DNA of 64,000 nt from Siphonodentalium dalli (Eukaryota; Mollusca; Scaphopoda; Gadilida; Siphonodentaliidae): NCBI GenBank assembly GCA_032622095.1, contig CP136065.1, positions 247,441,474 through 247,505,473 of the forward strand, in the 5' to 3' direction. Within the stretch, counting starts at the first letter, position 1. Each line of letters starts with the position of its first letter. The position numbers were made by a program, and so were the translations under genes. The notes under the pieces were generated by a model that did no database searches, was not told the DNA's origin, and saw only the letters and a program-made list of their open reading frames with translations. This document shows, in pieces, positions 34,010 through 45,169 of the stretch.

Positions 34010-34227
34010 CAGTAAAGCCCTAAATAATCGACTCCTTAACCACAGCAGAATTATGGGTTACTTTTCAGGATTTAGTCGGAAATATGGCTTGTTGCCATTC
34101 ATCGGAAAGCTCTCCCTGAGAGCTTTCCAATGAATGGCAACAAGCCATATTTCCGACTAAATCCTGAACTGAAAAGTTACCCATAATTCTGCTGTGGTTA
34201 AGGAGTCGATTTCTTAGGGCATTACTG
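34010..34227. mobile_element. Family D MITE, copy 9 (complete)
   Basis: TA on both sides, CAGTAAAGCCCTAAATAATC start. The centre reads AGCTCTCCCTGAGAGC. The right arm has a 5-base duplication near CTGAACTGAAAAG. Confidence 0.94.
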
Positions 34228-34572
34228 TACTATAAGAGACACCCCTGGTCACCCTCACAGGTAAGTATAAGTAAGCTCATGATTGCATATTTTTTTATTT
34301 ATTTTGTTTCTTTCCAATTGAATGGTTGGTTCTTTAAATTTCAGAGATTTGATGTCAGATGAATTTTGTCTGCTATTGCTTATTTGGGGTATCAGTTCTC
34401 CATGCTATGGTGATTTCATGGACAGATATTCTGAAGTTGAATCTTAATTATTACTTTATTTGGGAGGGCTGTTAAGTTCTCTATCAGGGTCCGAGCTGGC
34501 CCGAAATTTACTTTTGCCAAATGAAATTTTGTTTTGCCAAATGATGTTAGAAGTTGCCAAATGCTATCATTT

Positions 34573-37032
34573 GTCTTTTGTTTTCATTCCCCACTATTTC
34601 GACCATCGCTGCTTGAGAGACCTTTTGTTTTGATTCCCCACTATTTCGACCATCGCTGCTTGAGAGACCTTTTGTTTTGATTCCCCACTATTTCGACCAT
34701 CGCTGCTTTGATTCCCCACTATTTCGACCATCGCTGCTTGAGAGACCTTTTGTTTTGATTCCCCACTATTTCGACCATCGCTGCTTGAGAGACCTTTTGT
34801 TTTGATTCCCCACTATTTCGACCATCGCTGCTTTGATTCCCCACTATTTCGACCATCGCTGCTTGAGAGATCTTTTGTTTTGATTCCCCACTATTTCGAC
34901 CATCGCTGCTTGAGAGACCTTTTGTTTTGATTCCCCACTATTTCGACCATCGCTGCTTTGATTCCCCACTATTTCGACCATCGCTGCTTGAGAGACCTTT
35001 TGTTTTGATTCCCCACTATTTCGACCATCGCTGCTTGAGAGACCTTTGTTTTGATTCCCCACTATTTCGACCATCGCTGCTTGAGAGACCTTTTGTTTTG
35101 ATTGCCCACTATTTCGACCATCGCTGCTTGAGAGATCTTTTGTTTTGATTCCCCACTATTTCGACCATCGCTGCTTGAGAGACCTTTTGTTTTGATTCCC
35201 CACTATTTCGACCATCGCTGCTTGAGAGACCTTTTGTTTTGATTCCCCACTATTTCGACCATCGCTGCTTGAGAGACCTTTTGTTTTGATTCCCCACTAT
35301 TTCGACCATCGCTGCTTGAGAGACCTTTTGTTTTGATTCCCCACTATTTCGACCATCGCTGCTTGAGAGACCTTTTGTTTTGATTCCCCACTATTTCGAC
35401 CATCGCTGCTTGAGAGACCTTTTGTTTTGATTCCCCACTATTTCGACCATCGCTGCTTGAGAGACCTTTTGTTTTGATTCCCCACTATTTCGACCATCGC
35501 TGCTTGAGAGACCTTTTGTTTTGATTCCCCACTATTTCGACCATCGCTGCTTGAGAGACCTTTTGTTTTGATTCCCCACTATTTCGACCATCGCTGCTTT
35601 GATTCCCCACTATTTCGACCATCGCTGCTTGAGAGATCTTTTGTTTTGATTCCCCACTATTTCGACCATCGCTGCTTGAGAGACCTTTTGTTTTGATTCC
35701 CCACTATTTCGACCATCGCTGCTTTGATTCCCCACTATTTCGACCATCGCTGCTTGAGAGACCTTTTGTTTTGATTCCCCACTATTTCGACCATCGCTGC
35801 TTGAGAGACCTTTGTTTTGATTCCCCACTATTTCGACCATCGCTGCTTGAGAGACCTTTTGTTTTGATTGCCCACTATTTCGACCATCGCTGCTTGAGAG
35901 ATCTTTTGTTTTGATTCCCCACTATTTCGACCATCGCTGCTTGAGAGACCTTTTGTTTTGATTCCCCACTATTTCGACCATCGCTGCTTGAGAGACCTTT
36001 TGTTTTGATTCCCCACTATTTCGACCATCGCTGCTTGAGAGACCTTTTGTTTTGATTCCCCACTATTTCGACCATCGCTGCTTGAGAGACCTTTTGTTTT
36101 GATTCCCCACTATTTCGACCATCGCTGCTTGAGAGACCTTTTGTTTTGATTCCCCACTATTTCGACCATCGCTGCTTGAGAGACCTTTTGTTTTGATTCC
36201 CCACTATTTCGACCATCGCTGCTTGAGAGACCTTTTGTTTTGATTCCCCACTATTTCGACCATCGCTGCTTGAGAGACCTTTTGTTTTGATTCCCCACTA
36301 TTTCGACCATCGCTGCTTGAGAGACCTTTTGTTTTGATTCCCCACTATTTCGACCATCGCTGCTTGAGAGACCTTTTGTTTTGATTCCCCACTATTTCGA
36401 CCATCGCTGCTTGAGAGACCTTTTGTTTTGATTCCCCACTATTTCGACCATCGCTGCTTGAGAGACCTTTTGTTTTGATTCCCCACTATTTCGACCATCG
36501 CTGCTTGAGAGACCTTTTGTTTTGATTCCCCACTATTTCGACCATCGCTGCTTGAGAGACCTTTTGTTTTGATTCCCCACTATTTCGACCATCGCTGCTT
36601 GAGAGACCTTTTGTTTTGATTCCCCACTATTTCGACCATCGCTGCTTGAGAGACCTTTTGTTTTGATTCCCCACTATTTCGACCATCGCTGCTTGAGAGA
36701 CCTTTTGTTTTGATTCCCCACTATTTCGACCATCGCTGCTTGAGAGACCTTTTGTTTTGATTCCCCACTATTTCGACCATCGCTGCTTGAGAGACCTTTT
36801 GTTTTGATTCCCCACTATTTCGACCATCGCTGCTTGAGAGACCTTTTGTTTTGATTCCCCACTATTTCGACCATCGCTGCTTGAGAGACCTTTTGTTTTG
36901 ATTCCCCACTATTTCGACCATCGCTGCTTGAGAGACCTTTTGTTTTGATTCCCCACTATTTCGACCATCGCTGCTTGAGAGACCTTTTGTTTTGATTCCC
37001 CACTATTTCGACCATCGCTGCTTGAGAGACCT
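34573..37032. repeat. 47-bp satellite, about 52 copies
   Basis: The unit is TTTTGTTTTGATTCCCCACT plus ATTTCGACCATCGCTGCTTG plus AGAGACC. A few short units of 31 bp lack the AGAGACCTTTTG part. A block of about 766 bp with the same set of variants (short unit, GAGATC, TTTG deletion, GATTGCCC) occurs twice, for example 34844-35148 and 35610-35914. Confidence 0.97.
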
Positions 37033-37087
37033 TTGATATTCATAGATAAGCAGGTAATTATTAAAAATGCTCGCCTCTATACGTGGG

Positions 37088-37487
37088 TTAACCCTTTACC
37101 CAACAAACCGGCCAAAACCGGCCAAATAAAGCTTCAACAGCCTAAAATATCTTCGGTCTGTCTCAATAGAACCATACAAATATGGATATCATTGGAACCG
37201 GCTCCTTGACCACATTGTGATGGTTACAGTTATGCCCTGTGCCAATGCATTCTCTTATATATGCGAGTCGACCATAGGTCGCCTCGCATATATAAGAGAA
37301 TGCATTGGCCTAAAAAAAATCTTTTTTTAACACTTTTTACCATTTTTTCTTACATTCTTTAACAATTTTATAATTTTTAATGTGTTAAGCCAATGCATTC
37401 TCTTATATATGCGAGGCGACCTATGGTCGACTCGCATATATAAGAGAATGCATTGGCACAGGGCCCTTCTGTTGGGTAAAGGGTTAA
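37088..37487 (+). mobile_element. Family B MITE, copy 4 (400 bp)
   Basis: TTAA on both sides, with both hairpins intact. It differs from copy 5 at only a handful of bases. It is nested in family G copy 2. Confidence 0.96.
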
Positions 37488-37847
37488 TTATCACAGAACA
37501 ATAAACCAACAACGTAACAATGAAGCTGTAGAAGGGTTTCTTCATCAGAAAGGCACATCGAAACAAAGAGGATTAGCTATGTAAACACCACCACCAGACA
37601 TGCTAGCAATCCCTCCACCTGTCGATACTAAAGACATCAGATTAATTGAATCTTGATAGCGCGGTGTTAACTTTTCATAACCTTATAAATCACAACTAAT
37701 ACCATTAATGAAAGTGTTGTATTGATTGACAAATATTATTAAACTTTCTTGACGAATCAAAAGTGACTTGCCAAATGAATATATTTTTTGCCAAATGTGA
37801 ATTATTTTTGCCATTGGGAAATTTGGCAAGTGGCAGCGCAAACCCTG

Positions 37848-38576
37848 TTCTCTGCATGTGCTTTGAAATTTCTATGGAATAACTGGATGATATTCATCAT
37901 AGCATTTTAATGTGGGGGAGGGGTCTCTCTATTAGACAGGTTGGGGGCTCTTTTCTAGGTTGGGGGCATTTTTGTAAGATGTGTGTCCTCCTTCAAAGGT
38001 CTATCTAGTTCTCTACCACAATTATAGTTTTAAAATATGCAGCAACAGAAATTTAAGCAAGAACTGCTAACCTGAACATTAACATGATGTAATGAATTGT
38101 ACCTGTCACATAAAAGTCATTGAGTTAGGTGTACCGTGTCAACAGCTAAATTAGGTCATTGTTTCATAAAATTTATAGCTGATTTATATAGCATTATATA
38201 GTGATGTTGAAAGACAGCATTAGTATTTATGTTGACAATGTTTTCAAAGCCAGGAGTAACCAAAGTGTTTCCTCTGTAGTTCTGTTCAAATATCCGTGAT
38301 TATTTGTTCTGAAAACTGTTCTGAATATATACTCATGAAGGTAATATTATAACTTTATTTAGCTTTTGTTTATTGACAACATCCTGTTTTTTCTCCTGCA
38401 CGGTCTTGAAAGATAAAGAGAGGTAACAAAATCATGTGTGGGTGTTACCTGATAATATTTACACTCCCTGAGTGCAGGACGTTGGTTGGTCAAAATTACG
38501 CTGACCCCTACTTGCTTTCATTTTTGTGTAAATGCAACTTGCAACGAGTTACAAGAATAATGTTGGAAGTGGGTGC
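37848..38576. other. Unassigned sequence after family G copy 2
   Basis: The first 60 bases continue the degenerate repeat of 32100-34484. 38455-38560 is weakly similar to 11022-11150. Confidence 0.4.
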
Positions 38577-38976
38577 TTAACCCTTTACCCAACAAACCGG
38601 CCAAAACCGGCCAAATAAAGCTTCAACAGACTAAAATATCTTCGGTCTGTCTCAATAGAACCATACAAATATGGATATCATTGGAACCGGCTCCTTGACC
38701 ACATTGTGATAGTTACAGTTATACCCTGTGCCAATGCATTCTCTTATATATGCGAGTCGACCATAGGTCGCCTCGCATATATAAGAGAATGCATTGGCCT
38801 AAAAAAAATCTTTTTTCAACACTTTTTACCATTTTTTCTTACATTCTTTAACAATTTTATAATTTTTAATGTGTTAAGCCAATGCATTCTCTTATATATG
38901 CGAGGCGACCTATGGTCGACACGCATATATAAGAGAATGCATTGGCACAGGGCCCTTCTGTTGGGTAAAGGGTTAA
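38577..38976 (+). mobile_element. Family B MITE, copy 5 (400 bp)
   Basis: TTAA on both sides. One arm of the second hairpin has GTCGACACGC in place of GTCGACTCGC. Confidence 0.96.
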
Positions 38977-39695
38977 TGCTCTTTAAATCTGCCAGTTGAC
39001 TCAGTTGAGAGTAAATATAAGTAATGGATGTTGATTTCGTGTTTCACACAAAATGTCAGACCAACTTGCATCCATACTCTCTGGAACCCAATCAAATCAA
39101 CATTCATTTCTTAAATGGTAACGACAAACATTTTATACCCCCTGTAACAAAGTTATTGGTACATACTGGAATCAGCTTGTCTGTCCGTCAATCTGTTTGT
39201 CTGTCCATCCGTGGATTCAACTTTGTCCAAGCTTGTATATACATGTATTCCTTTATTTTTCAGTCAATGTTTTTGAAACTTGGCATAGATGTTTACTACC
39301 AAGAGAACCTGTGCACCTGTGGTTATGAGGTCCGTCCGACTCTTTTAGTGGAGTTATTTCCCTTTTCAACTTAGAAATTTATTTGCAACCCTGTAATTTT
39401 GTCCGAGCTTGTATTACGCATTTATAGGTCAATGTTTTTCAAACTTAGCACAATTATTAACTTACATCAGAACCTATGTACCGGTGATTATGAGATCCAT
39501 CCTACCATTTTTACTATAATTATCTCCCTTTTCACAATGTACGTAATTTTGTCATTTTGTGCAAGCTTGCATTTATGAAAATATTTATTCTTGTATGATT
39601 AGAATAGATAGCATCATACCAGCTAAATATCGTGTTTCGATTGTAACCAATAAGCAACAGCTGAGGAGATTTGTCTGTATGTTCAGGGACCAGCC
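38977..39695. repeat. Diffuse mollusc-type 'tccgtcc' repeat
   Basis: TTTTATACCCCCTGTAACAA, CTGTCCGTCAATCTG, CTGTCCATCCGTGGATTC and a repeated AATGTTTTT.AAACTT.GCA segment (39260, 39430) mark this family. Open frames here show no domain. Confidence 0.6.
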
Positions 39696-39699
39696 TTGG

Positions 39700-39775
39700 G
39701 AGACATCTTCTTTCTTCTCCCTATAATGTACCACTTCTCCTTATTTTTGTCCTAGTGAGAAGTGACTTCTCTCTC
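39700..39775 (-). repeat. Short interspersed repeat L, copy 1
   Basis: The complement of this segment (GAGAGAAGTCACTTCTC, GACAAAAATA, ATAGGGAGAAGA) matches 56447-56520 in order and spacing. Confidence 0.6.
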
Positions 39776-40009
39776 TCGTATACCTCTATGTATATTTCCA
39801 AACAGTTTATGTGTTTTTACTGATTATAATGGTATTATTAATGGTACTATTATAACTGGGCTCTTGTATTGCATAATACTTATTGGATCACAGAAATGTG
39901 TAAATCAAACTAAAGCATTTATGACTTAATTCTACCTGATAACATTTCTCCTTCTTATTTGAATTCTCTAGGCCCAGGGATGTGGCAACATGAGGAGTGT
40001 TGGGTTTGG

Positions 40010-40770
40010 TGAAAAATTTCAACAGTTGGAAATTTCATACCTGACACAACATTAGATGGAAATTTCACATAAAAAATAGTTGTAGTTTGATTTTTTAAGA
40101 TTTTATTAGGGGTGAATTTTTTGTTTTTAGATCAACATTTGCATATTTACCTACTTTTGGTAAAAAATTTGGACTGAAACGACCATCAGTTGGAAAATTT
40201 TCAACCAAGGGAAAGCTTGTATCCTGGTCGCTCCCTTGGGGCCAGTCAAAAACTGCTGGTTAATTTATGAAAACAATGTGGGCTGAAATGGTCATCAGTT
40301 GGAAATTTTCCAACCTAAGTGGAGGGTGTCAGGTTTGAAATTTCCAACACAAGGAAAGCTTGAGGCCAGTCTAGATGCTAGGATTTTGTTGTTCAGATTT
40401 CAATTTTTTTCACACCAGGCCAAACTATGGTCAGCCCATGTATCCTGGTCCATCCCCATGGCCAATAAAAAACTGCTAATTAGTTTAAGAAAACACAAGT
40501 TTACTACATTTGTCTAAATTGTGAAAATAGAATTGTCATCAGTTGGAAAATTTCCAACATAATGGGGGTACGATGTTTGAAATTTCCAACACTATAGGAA
40601 CGCTTGAGGTCAGTCCAGATGCTAGGATTTTGGTATTTTCTTGTTCAGATTTCCAAATTTTTTTTACACCGTGCCGAACCATGGTCGCCTTGGTCTCTCA
40701 CCCATGGCCCTGTCAATATGTCTGGAGCTAGACCACTAGATGTTAGGATTTATGCAATTATCAGGTTCAG
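40010..40770. repeat. Degenerate tandem repeat of about 250 bp, three units
   Basis: Each unit has a CATCAGTTGGAAA.TTTCCAAC palindrome, then AGGAAAGCTTGAGG.CAGTC, AGATGCTAGGATTTTG and ACACC..GCC.AACTATGGTC. The first unit is the most diverged. Confidence 0.8.
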
Positions 40771-41352
40771 CTCTGTAAATTTTCTTATACCGGGTATATT
40801 GAACTATGGTTCTGTTTTTCCATCTGACTATAGTGACTGCAAGAGCCATTAAGAATAGGCTATCAGGGGTAGTTGGTGTGCAAAGGGAGGCCGGGTGAAT
40901 GGAATTCATCAAACTTGTGTTGGTCTGATTCAAGGTGGGGGGGGGGTGCAATTGGAATTTGCAAGGTGTGGACATCCCCACCCCAATGGAAACCCTCCAG
41001 CCACATCCCTGTCCAGGTTAGTCCCTTTGTCCGTTAGTATATATAATCTTTTTTTATGTGAAGCACACTCACAAAGAAGCTTTATGCATTAGTTGTGCAT
41101 ACATTAGGATCTTTCTTATGCGCCTCGTACACAAATTTCCATGCTAAATTTAACATTTAAATAGGCACTACCCTGGGGGGTAATTTTTACCCTTAATCAG
41201 ACATTTAATTTACACATCTCTGCATTTTTAACCCAGAAATATAAAAGGATCCCTTCATCTTGAAAACCTATAACTGTCAAAATTTAGATACTTGTTAAAT
41301 TTCATATCAATTGTATATGCATAAAGATGGATAGGGCGGCCTGACTTGGTCG
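40771..41352. other. Unassigned sequence with a G-run
   Basis: A short G-tract lies near 40937. No gene is recognised. Confidence 0.35.
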
Positions 41353-41605
41353 CAAGCCTTGAAATAGTGTGTCTGTCATTTGCAGAATGAGGTCCCCAGA
41401 GGGTGAATTTAGTGATGCTACCCCGCATAATGGGCTAGCATCACCAAATTCACCCTCTGGGGACCTCATTCTGCTTACACCTCAGCAGAATGAGGTTCCC
41501 AGAGGGTGAATTTGGTGATGCTAGCCCGCTATGTGGGTAGCATCACTAAATTCACCCTCTGGGGACCTCATTCTGCAAATGACAGACACACTATTTCAAG
41601 GCTTG
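41353..41605. mobile_element. Family E MITE, copy 8 (short form), with exact 8-bp target duplication
   Basis: CAAGCCTTGAAATAGTGTG to its complement, with CTTGGTCG exactly on both sides (41345-41352, 41606-41613). Two hairpins are joined by GCTTACACCTCAGC. Confidence 0.96.
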
Positions 41606-42100
41606 CTTGGTCGATTATAAATAGGGAGGAGGCATGATTCTTACTCGGCTTGTTTGGTGAGATTTCATTGTTTCTTTAGATCCATGCATTCACATTTTTT
41701 AAAGGTCCTTCCTCTCTGTTAAATGTCCTCCAAGAGGGGACGGATTTGTAGATGGAATAATTGTGAAGTTTTTGTAAGTATTCAAATTCCTTCGTGACCA
41801 CTTGAATTGTATATGTACACTATAGATAGAAAAATATAATTCTGACTGGGGTGGGTTTGTGAGTTAGGTTTTGAATTGTATAATACACACTATAGATAAA
41901 AGTATTATCCTGACTGGGGTGGGCAGGTGAGTTTGGTTTTATTTTATAGTTTTTTCACTAACTGGAATGACCTCTTTCAGGGGGGGGGGTGGGACAAGTT
42001 TAAAGCTTTAGTGGGTATTTAAGTCATGTGTCCTGCAGACTATAGATAGTGACATAGATCAGGGCTTTTGCGCAAGGGAAGTTGAAGTTTGAAGTTGAAG
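41606..42100. repeat. Unassigned sequence with a roughly 75-bp doublet
   Basis: ACACTATAGATA...CTGACTGGGGTGGG occurs twice (41817-41870, 41886-41925). A stretch ending GAGTTTTTGTAAGTA recurs at 41769 and 42289. Confidence 0.45.
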
Positions 42101-42186
42101 GCGATAAGCCATATTTCCGACTAAGTCCTGAAAAATTACCCATAATTCTGCTGTGGTTAAGGAGTCGATTATTTAGGGGATTACTG
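42101..42186. mobile_element. Family D MITE, copy 10 (right-arm fragment)
   Basis: From GATAAGCCATATTTCCGAC to GGATTACTG followed by TA. Confidence 0.88.
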
Positions 42187-42410
42187 TATCTGTAAACTGT
42201 AAATAGAGAAACCGTTCATAATTCTTTTTGGGGTGGACTTAAATTGTGAGCTAGTTTATAAATAACCTCATCATCAAGGAGGACGTGGAGTTTTTGTAAG
42301 TACTAAAATCCTTGTTGCGAAACTATTGTTGACAATTCACCTAAAGAGCTTAACCCAAGCGAAATAAGTTACACTATATTTTAATAAAAAAAGTATTGAT
42401 ACACCAAATA
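42187..42410. other. Unassigned AT-rich sequence
   Basis: Nothing is recognised beyond the short repeat noted for the previous interval. Confidence 0.35.
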
Positions 42411-42574
42411 CAGTAATGCTCTAATTAATTGACTCCTTAAACACAGCAGAATTATGGGTAACTTTTCAGGATTTAGTCGGAAATATGGCTTGTTGCCATT
42501 CATCGGAAAGCTCTCCTGAAAAGTTACCCATAATTCTGCTGTGTTTAAGGAGTCGATTAATTAGAGCATTACTG
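42411..42574. mobile_element. Family D MITE, copy 11 (right arm shortened)
   Basis: TA on both sides. The left arm is complete to GGAAAGCTCTC, then the right arm resumes only at CTGAAAAGTTACCC. Confidence 0.92.
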
Positions 42575-42888
42575 TAGCTAATTAACTAAGTTACCATACT
42601 TAACAAGCAACCTATGACAAGTTAAACTGACCTATGCTTTACTAAGGCAGTTAGGCTTCCCATGCTAAACTATGATATTGTTAACTGTAGATAGAGAAGC
42701 AGGTGATGATTTGGGGTAGGGAAAAAGTTTATTGTTTTGTAAATATTTAACAAATTATTCAGGGTTCCAGACCTCCAGTTACAACAACAACAACATAAAA
42801 ATCTTATTTAACATCACTATTGGCTGTGCTATATTGAATTAAATGTTGAATGTTAAAATTTCTGTTGATTCAGATCAAGGTAGGAACA
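42575..42888. other. Unassigned sequence
   Basis: No repeat family or gene signal is recognised. Confidence 0.35.
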
Positions 42889-43151
42889 TTAAACCTTTCA
42901 TGACGGGAGCTGCGCTGATGCAGCATTAAAGATCCTGTGCCAATGAATTCTCTTATATATGTGAGTCTCCCGTATGGAGCCTCATATATATAAGAGAATA
43001 TTTTTGCTTACAAAGTGAAGGTAAATATTGTTAGGCCAATGCATTATCTTATATATACGACGCTCCCTATGGGAGACCCTCATATATAAGAGAATGCAAT
43101 GGCATAGGGTTTTCGCAAAATTTCAGGAAGATCCAGTTTTGAAAGGGTTAA
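42889..43151 (-). mobile_element. Family A MITE, copy 8
   Basis: TTAA then ACCTTTCATGACGGGAGCTG at left, TTTTGAAAGGGTTAA at right. Two hairpins have tips CCCGTATGGAG and CCCTATGGGAG. Confidence 0.92.
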
Positions 43152-43158
43152 TAGTAAG

Positions 43159-43225
43159 TTTGAACCAGTAAGATATTTCTTAAGGTTACTATTAGTAACC
43201 TTAAAAAATATCTTACTGGTTCAAA
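43159..43225. repeat. 67-bp hairpin
   Basis: TTTGAACCAGTAAGATATTT ... GGTTAC is mirrored by GTAACC ... ATATCTTACTGGTTCAAA around a 5-base loop, with one or two mismatches. It lies 8 bp from a family A end. Confidence 0.92.
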
Positions 43226-43487
43226 TTTCATCACGCACCCCCATGCTGTGTTAAATTTAAATCTGAGCCTAAAATAGAGCAGCAAATATTATTTATGAAT
43301 AATTAGAGTGATTACGAACAGGTGACATTACGGTTGTGCATATACTGAGGGAAATCGCATCACCAGAAACGGACTTACTTCAAACATATAATTAGTATAT
43401 TTGTATAATTTATACACATATTCTTCTTCATAATTGGTCACCATATAATTAATACTTGGGTGGTCGATTCTAATTCATGGTCTGATT
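43226..43487. other. Unassigned sequence
   Basis: Nothing is recognised. Confidence 0.35.
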
Positions 43488-43934
43488 GAAGCCTGAGTTT
43501 AGTGTGCCTGTCATTTTCAGAATGAGGTCCCCAGAGGGTAGATTTAGTGAACCATTCCGCTTAGTGGACTAGCATCACTAAATTCTCCCCCTGGGGACCT
43601 CATTCTGCTTAGGCATCATCTAAGCTTCTCTGGAAAGTTTCTTTATTATCAAATTTCTATAGAAACTTCTTCACATAGATTCTATTTCTATTTTAGTTTA
43701 GTTTTTTTATGTCCCTGATTGGCAGACGACACATTGCATAATCGAGGTTCCATAATATTCACCATTTGGGAACTTCAGTCTGAGTCTAGGTCTCCCATAG
43801 CAGATGAAGCCATGCAGAATGAGGTCCCCAGAGGGTGAATTTGGTGATGATAGTCCGCTATTTGGGATAGCATCACTAAATTCACCCTCTGGGGACCTCA
43901 TTCTGCAAATGACAGGCACTAAACTCAGGCTTTG
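43488..43934 (+). mobile_element. Family E MITE, copy 9 (long form)
   Basis: AAGCCTGAGTTTAGTGTGCC at left and GCACTAAACTCAGGCTTTG at right. TCTGATT and TTTGATT on either side look like a decayed 8-bp duplication. Both hairpins and the long spacer are present. Confidence 0.9.
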
Positions 43935-44060
43935 TTTGATTACAAAAGATATGATAAGTACTGTGTAAATTTTGTGAATCTTGTGACTGAAACATTAAAA
44001 CAACATGTATAGTAATTAAACTGAATATTAAATACTCTTGGTAGGTCATGGTAGTTATCT

Positions 44061-44544
44061 TTAACCCTTTCAGTGCCAGGTCCGATTTTTGTATCAACCC
44101 ATATACCCTGTGCCTATGCATTCTCTTATATATGTGAGTCAACCATAGTTCCGCGCGATCGCCTCGCATATAAGAGAATGCATTGGCCTAACAATTTTTC
44201 ATCATTTGTTATTATTTTTTACAATTTTTTACAATTTTAATAATTTTTTCTTATATTATTTAACAGACTTATTTTGTAGCTTTAGTGCCAGGGAATCTAA
44301 CGTTTTTCATGGGCATCAAAATTATTACTATGAATACTTGGTGATAGTTTTGAGTTATAACATGCCCCTAAGGTTTTATCCAGTTTGTTATTAAATTTGC
44401 TATAGCATGCTTAAGCATACCCAAAAAAAATTCAACCCAAAAAGATCTAAAAAAAGAAGAGGATTTTTTTTATTTTTTTAGGGCCGATTTTACAGACTGT
44501 AAATTAGGGCCGATGAGATCGGCCCCTGGCACTGAAAGGGTTAA
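44061..44544 (+). mobile_element. Family C MITE, copy 2 (484 bp)
   Basis: TTAA on both sides, with CCCTTTCAGTGCCAGG and CCTGGCACTGAAAGGG ends. The single hairpin at about 44110-44188 has a small insert (TTCCGCGCGA) at its tip. GGGCCGATGAGATCGGCCCC lies by the right end. Confidence 0.92.
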
Positions 44545-44816
44545 TGTGCACACCTTGTTGGACATGGGTCATAACTTAACATTGGCCCTTATTTTACAGT
44601 GTGTATGCCATAGTGTAATTTCTGAACGTGACACACTATGAGAGGAGCTGTAGTGTACTCTTATCCTTTACAATTTTCAGATGAGTCGAAGATTCTTTTG
44701 CTCCCAAAATAATTTTCTGATCGTGGCACCGATGATCGATTCGTTATGCTCACGGTACTGGGAATGCAGATGATGATAGAAAGTCACACCAAACCCCTTT
44801 CAGCTCTTGATTGTCT
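44545..44816. other. Unassigned sequence
   Basis: TTTACAATTTTCAG followed by ATG at 44681 resembles a 3' splice site, but the frame closes after 30 codons. Confidence 0.3.
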
Positions 44817-45057
44817 TTGACCATTTCATGATGTTCTGGTGCAGCATTAAAGATCCTGTGCCAGTGTATTCTCTTATAAACACAAGTCTCCCAAAGGGAG
44901 CCTCGCATATATAAGAGAAGGCCAAGGTAAATATTGTTAGGCCAATGTATTCTCTTATATATGTGAGGCTCCCTATGGGAGACTCACGTATATAAGAGAA
45001 TGCCATGGCACAGGGTTTTCGCAAAATGTCTGAAAGCTCCCATCATAGAAGGATTAA
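44817..45057 (-). mobile_element. Family A MITE, copy 9
   Basis: TTGACCATTTCATGATG at left and CATCATAGAAGGATTAA at right, with two hairpins; the first has lost part of one arm. Confidence 0.88.
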
Positions 45058-45169
45058 CCCACTAACCAACTAGTCCAGTTTATTATGAGAAAAGTTCCAA
45101 AGCCAGAACAAATTGCAACACGTTTTTTTTTTTGGAAAGAGGACACCATGAGCAATCACTGGTAAAATG

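Larger units (their letters stand above)
32100..34484. repeat. Degenerate long tandem-repeat region
   Basis: Diverged units share TCCATGGAATAA, GGAGA.ATTCAGT, TGTATTATA.GAGGT and TCACCCTCCCC.GTAAGT. Units occur near 32170, 32700, 32785-33340, 33620-34000 and 34230-34480, and resume after family G copy 2 at 37848-37900. Confidence 0.75.
34485..37847 (+). mobile_element. Family G hAT-like element, copy 2, expanded by a satellite and a nested MITE
   Basis: It starts CAGGGTCCGAGCTGGCCCG and ends CAGCGCAAACCCTG. The outer segments match copy 1 in reverse (TTTTGCCAAATG; GAAATTTGGCAAGTGGCAG). The flanking 8-mers TTCTCTAT and TTCTCTGC agree at 6 of 8 places. The inside holds the 47-bp array and family B copy 4. 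Confidence 0.85.

Noticed and set aside
34844-35914. Open frames of about 75 codons in the 47-bp array
   Set aside because: They are limited by frame shifts from 31-bp and 46-bp units and repeat exactly with the 766-bp block.
44681-44773. Exon after a TTTTCAG acceptor-like site
   Set aside because: It closes after 30 codons and has no partner exon or recognisable peptide.
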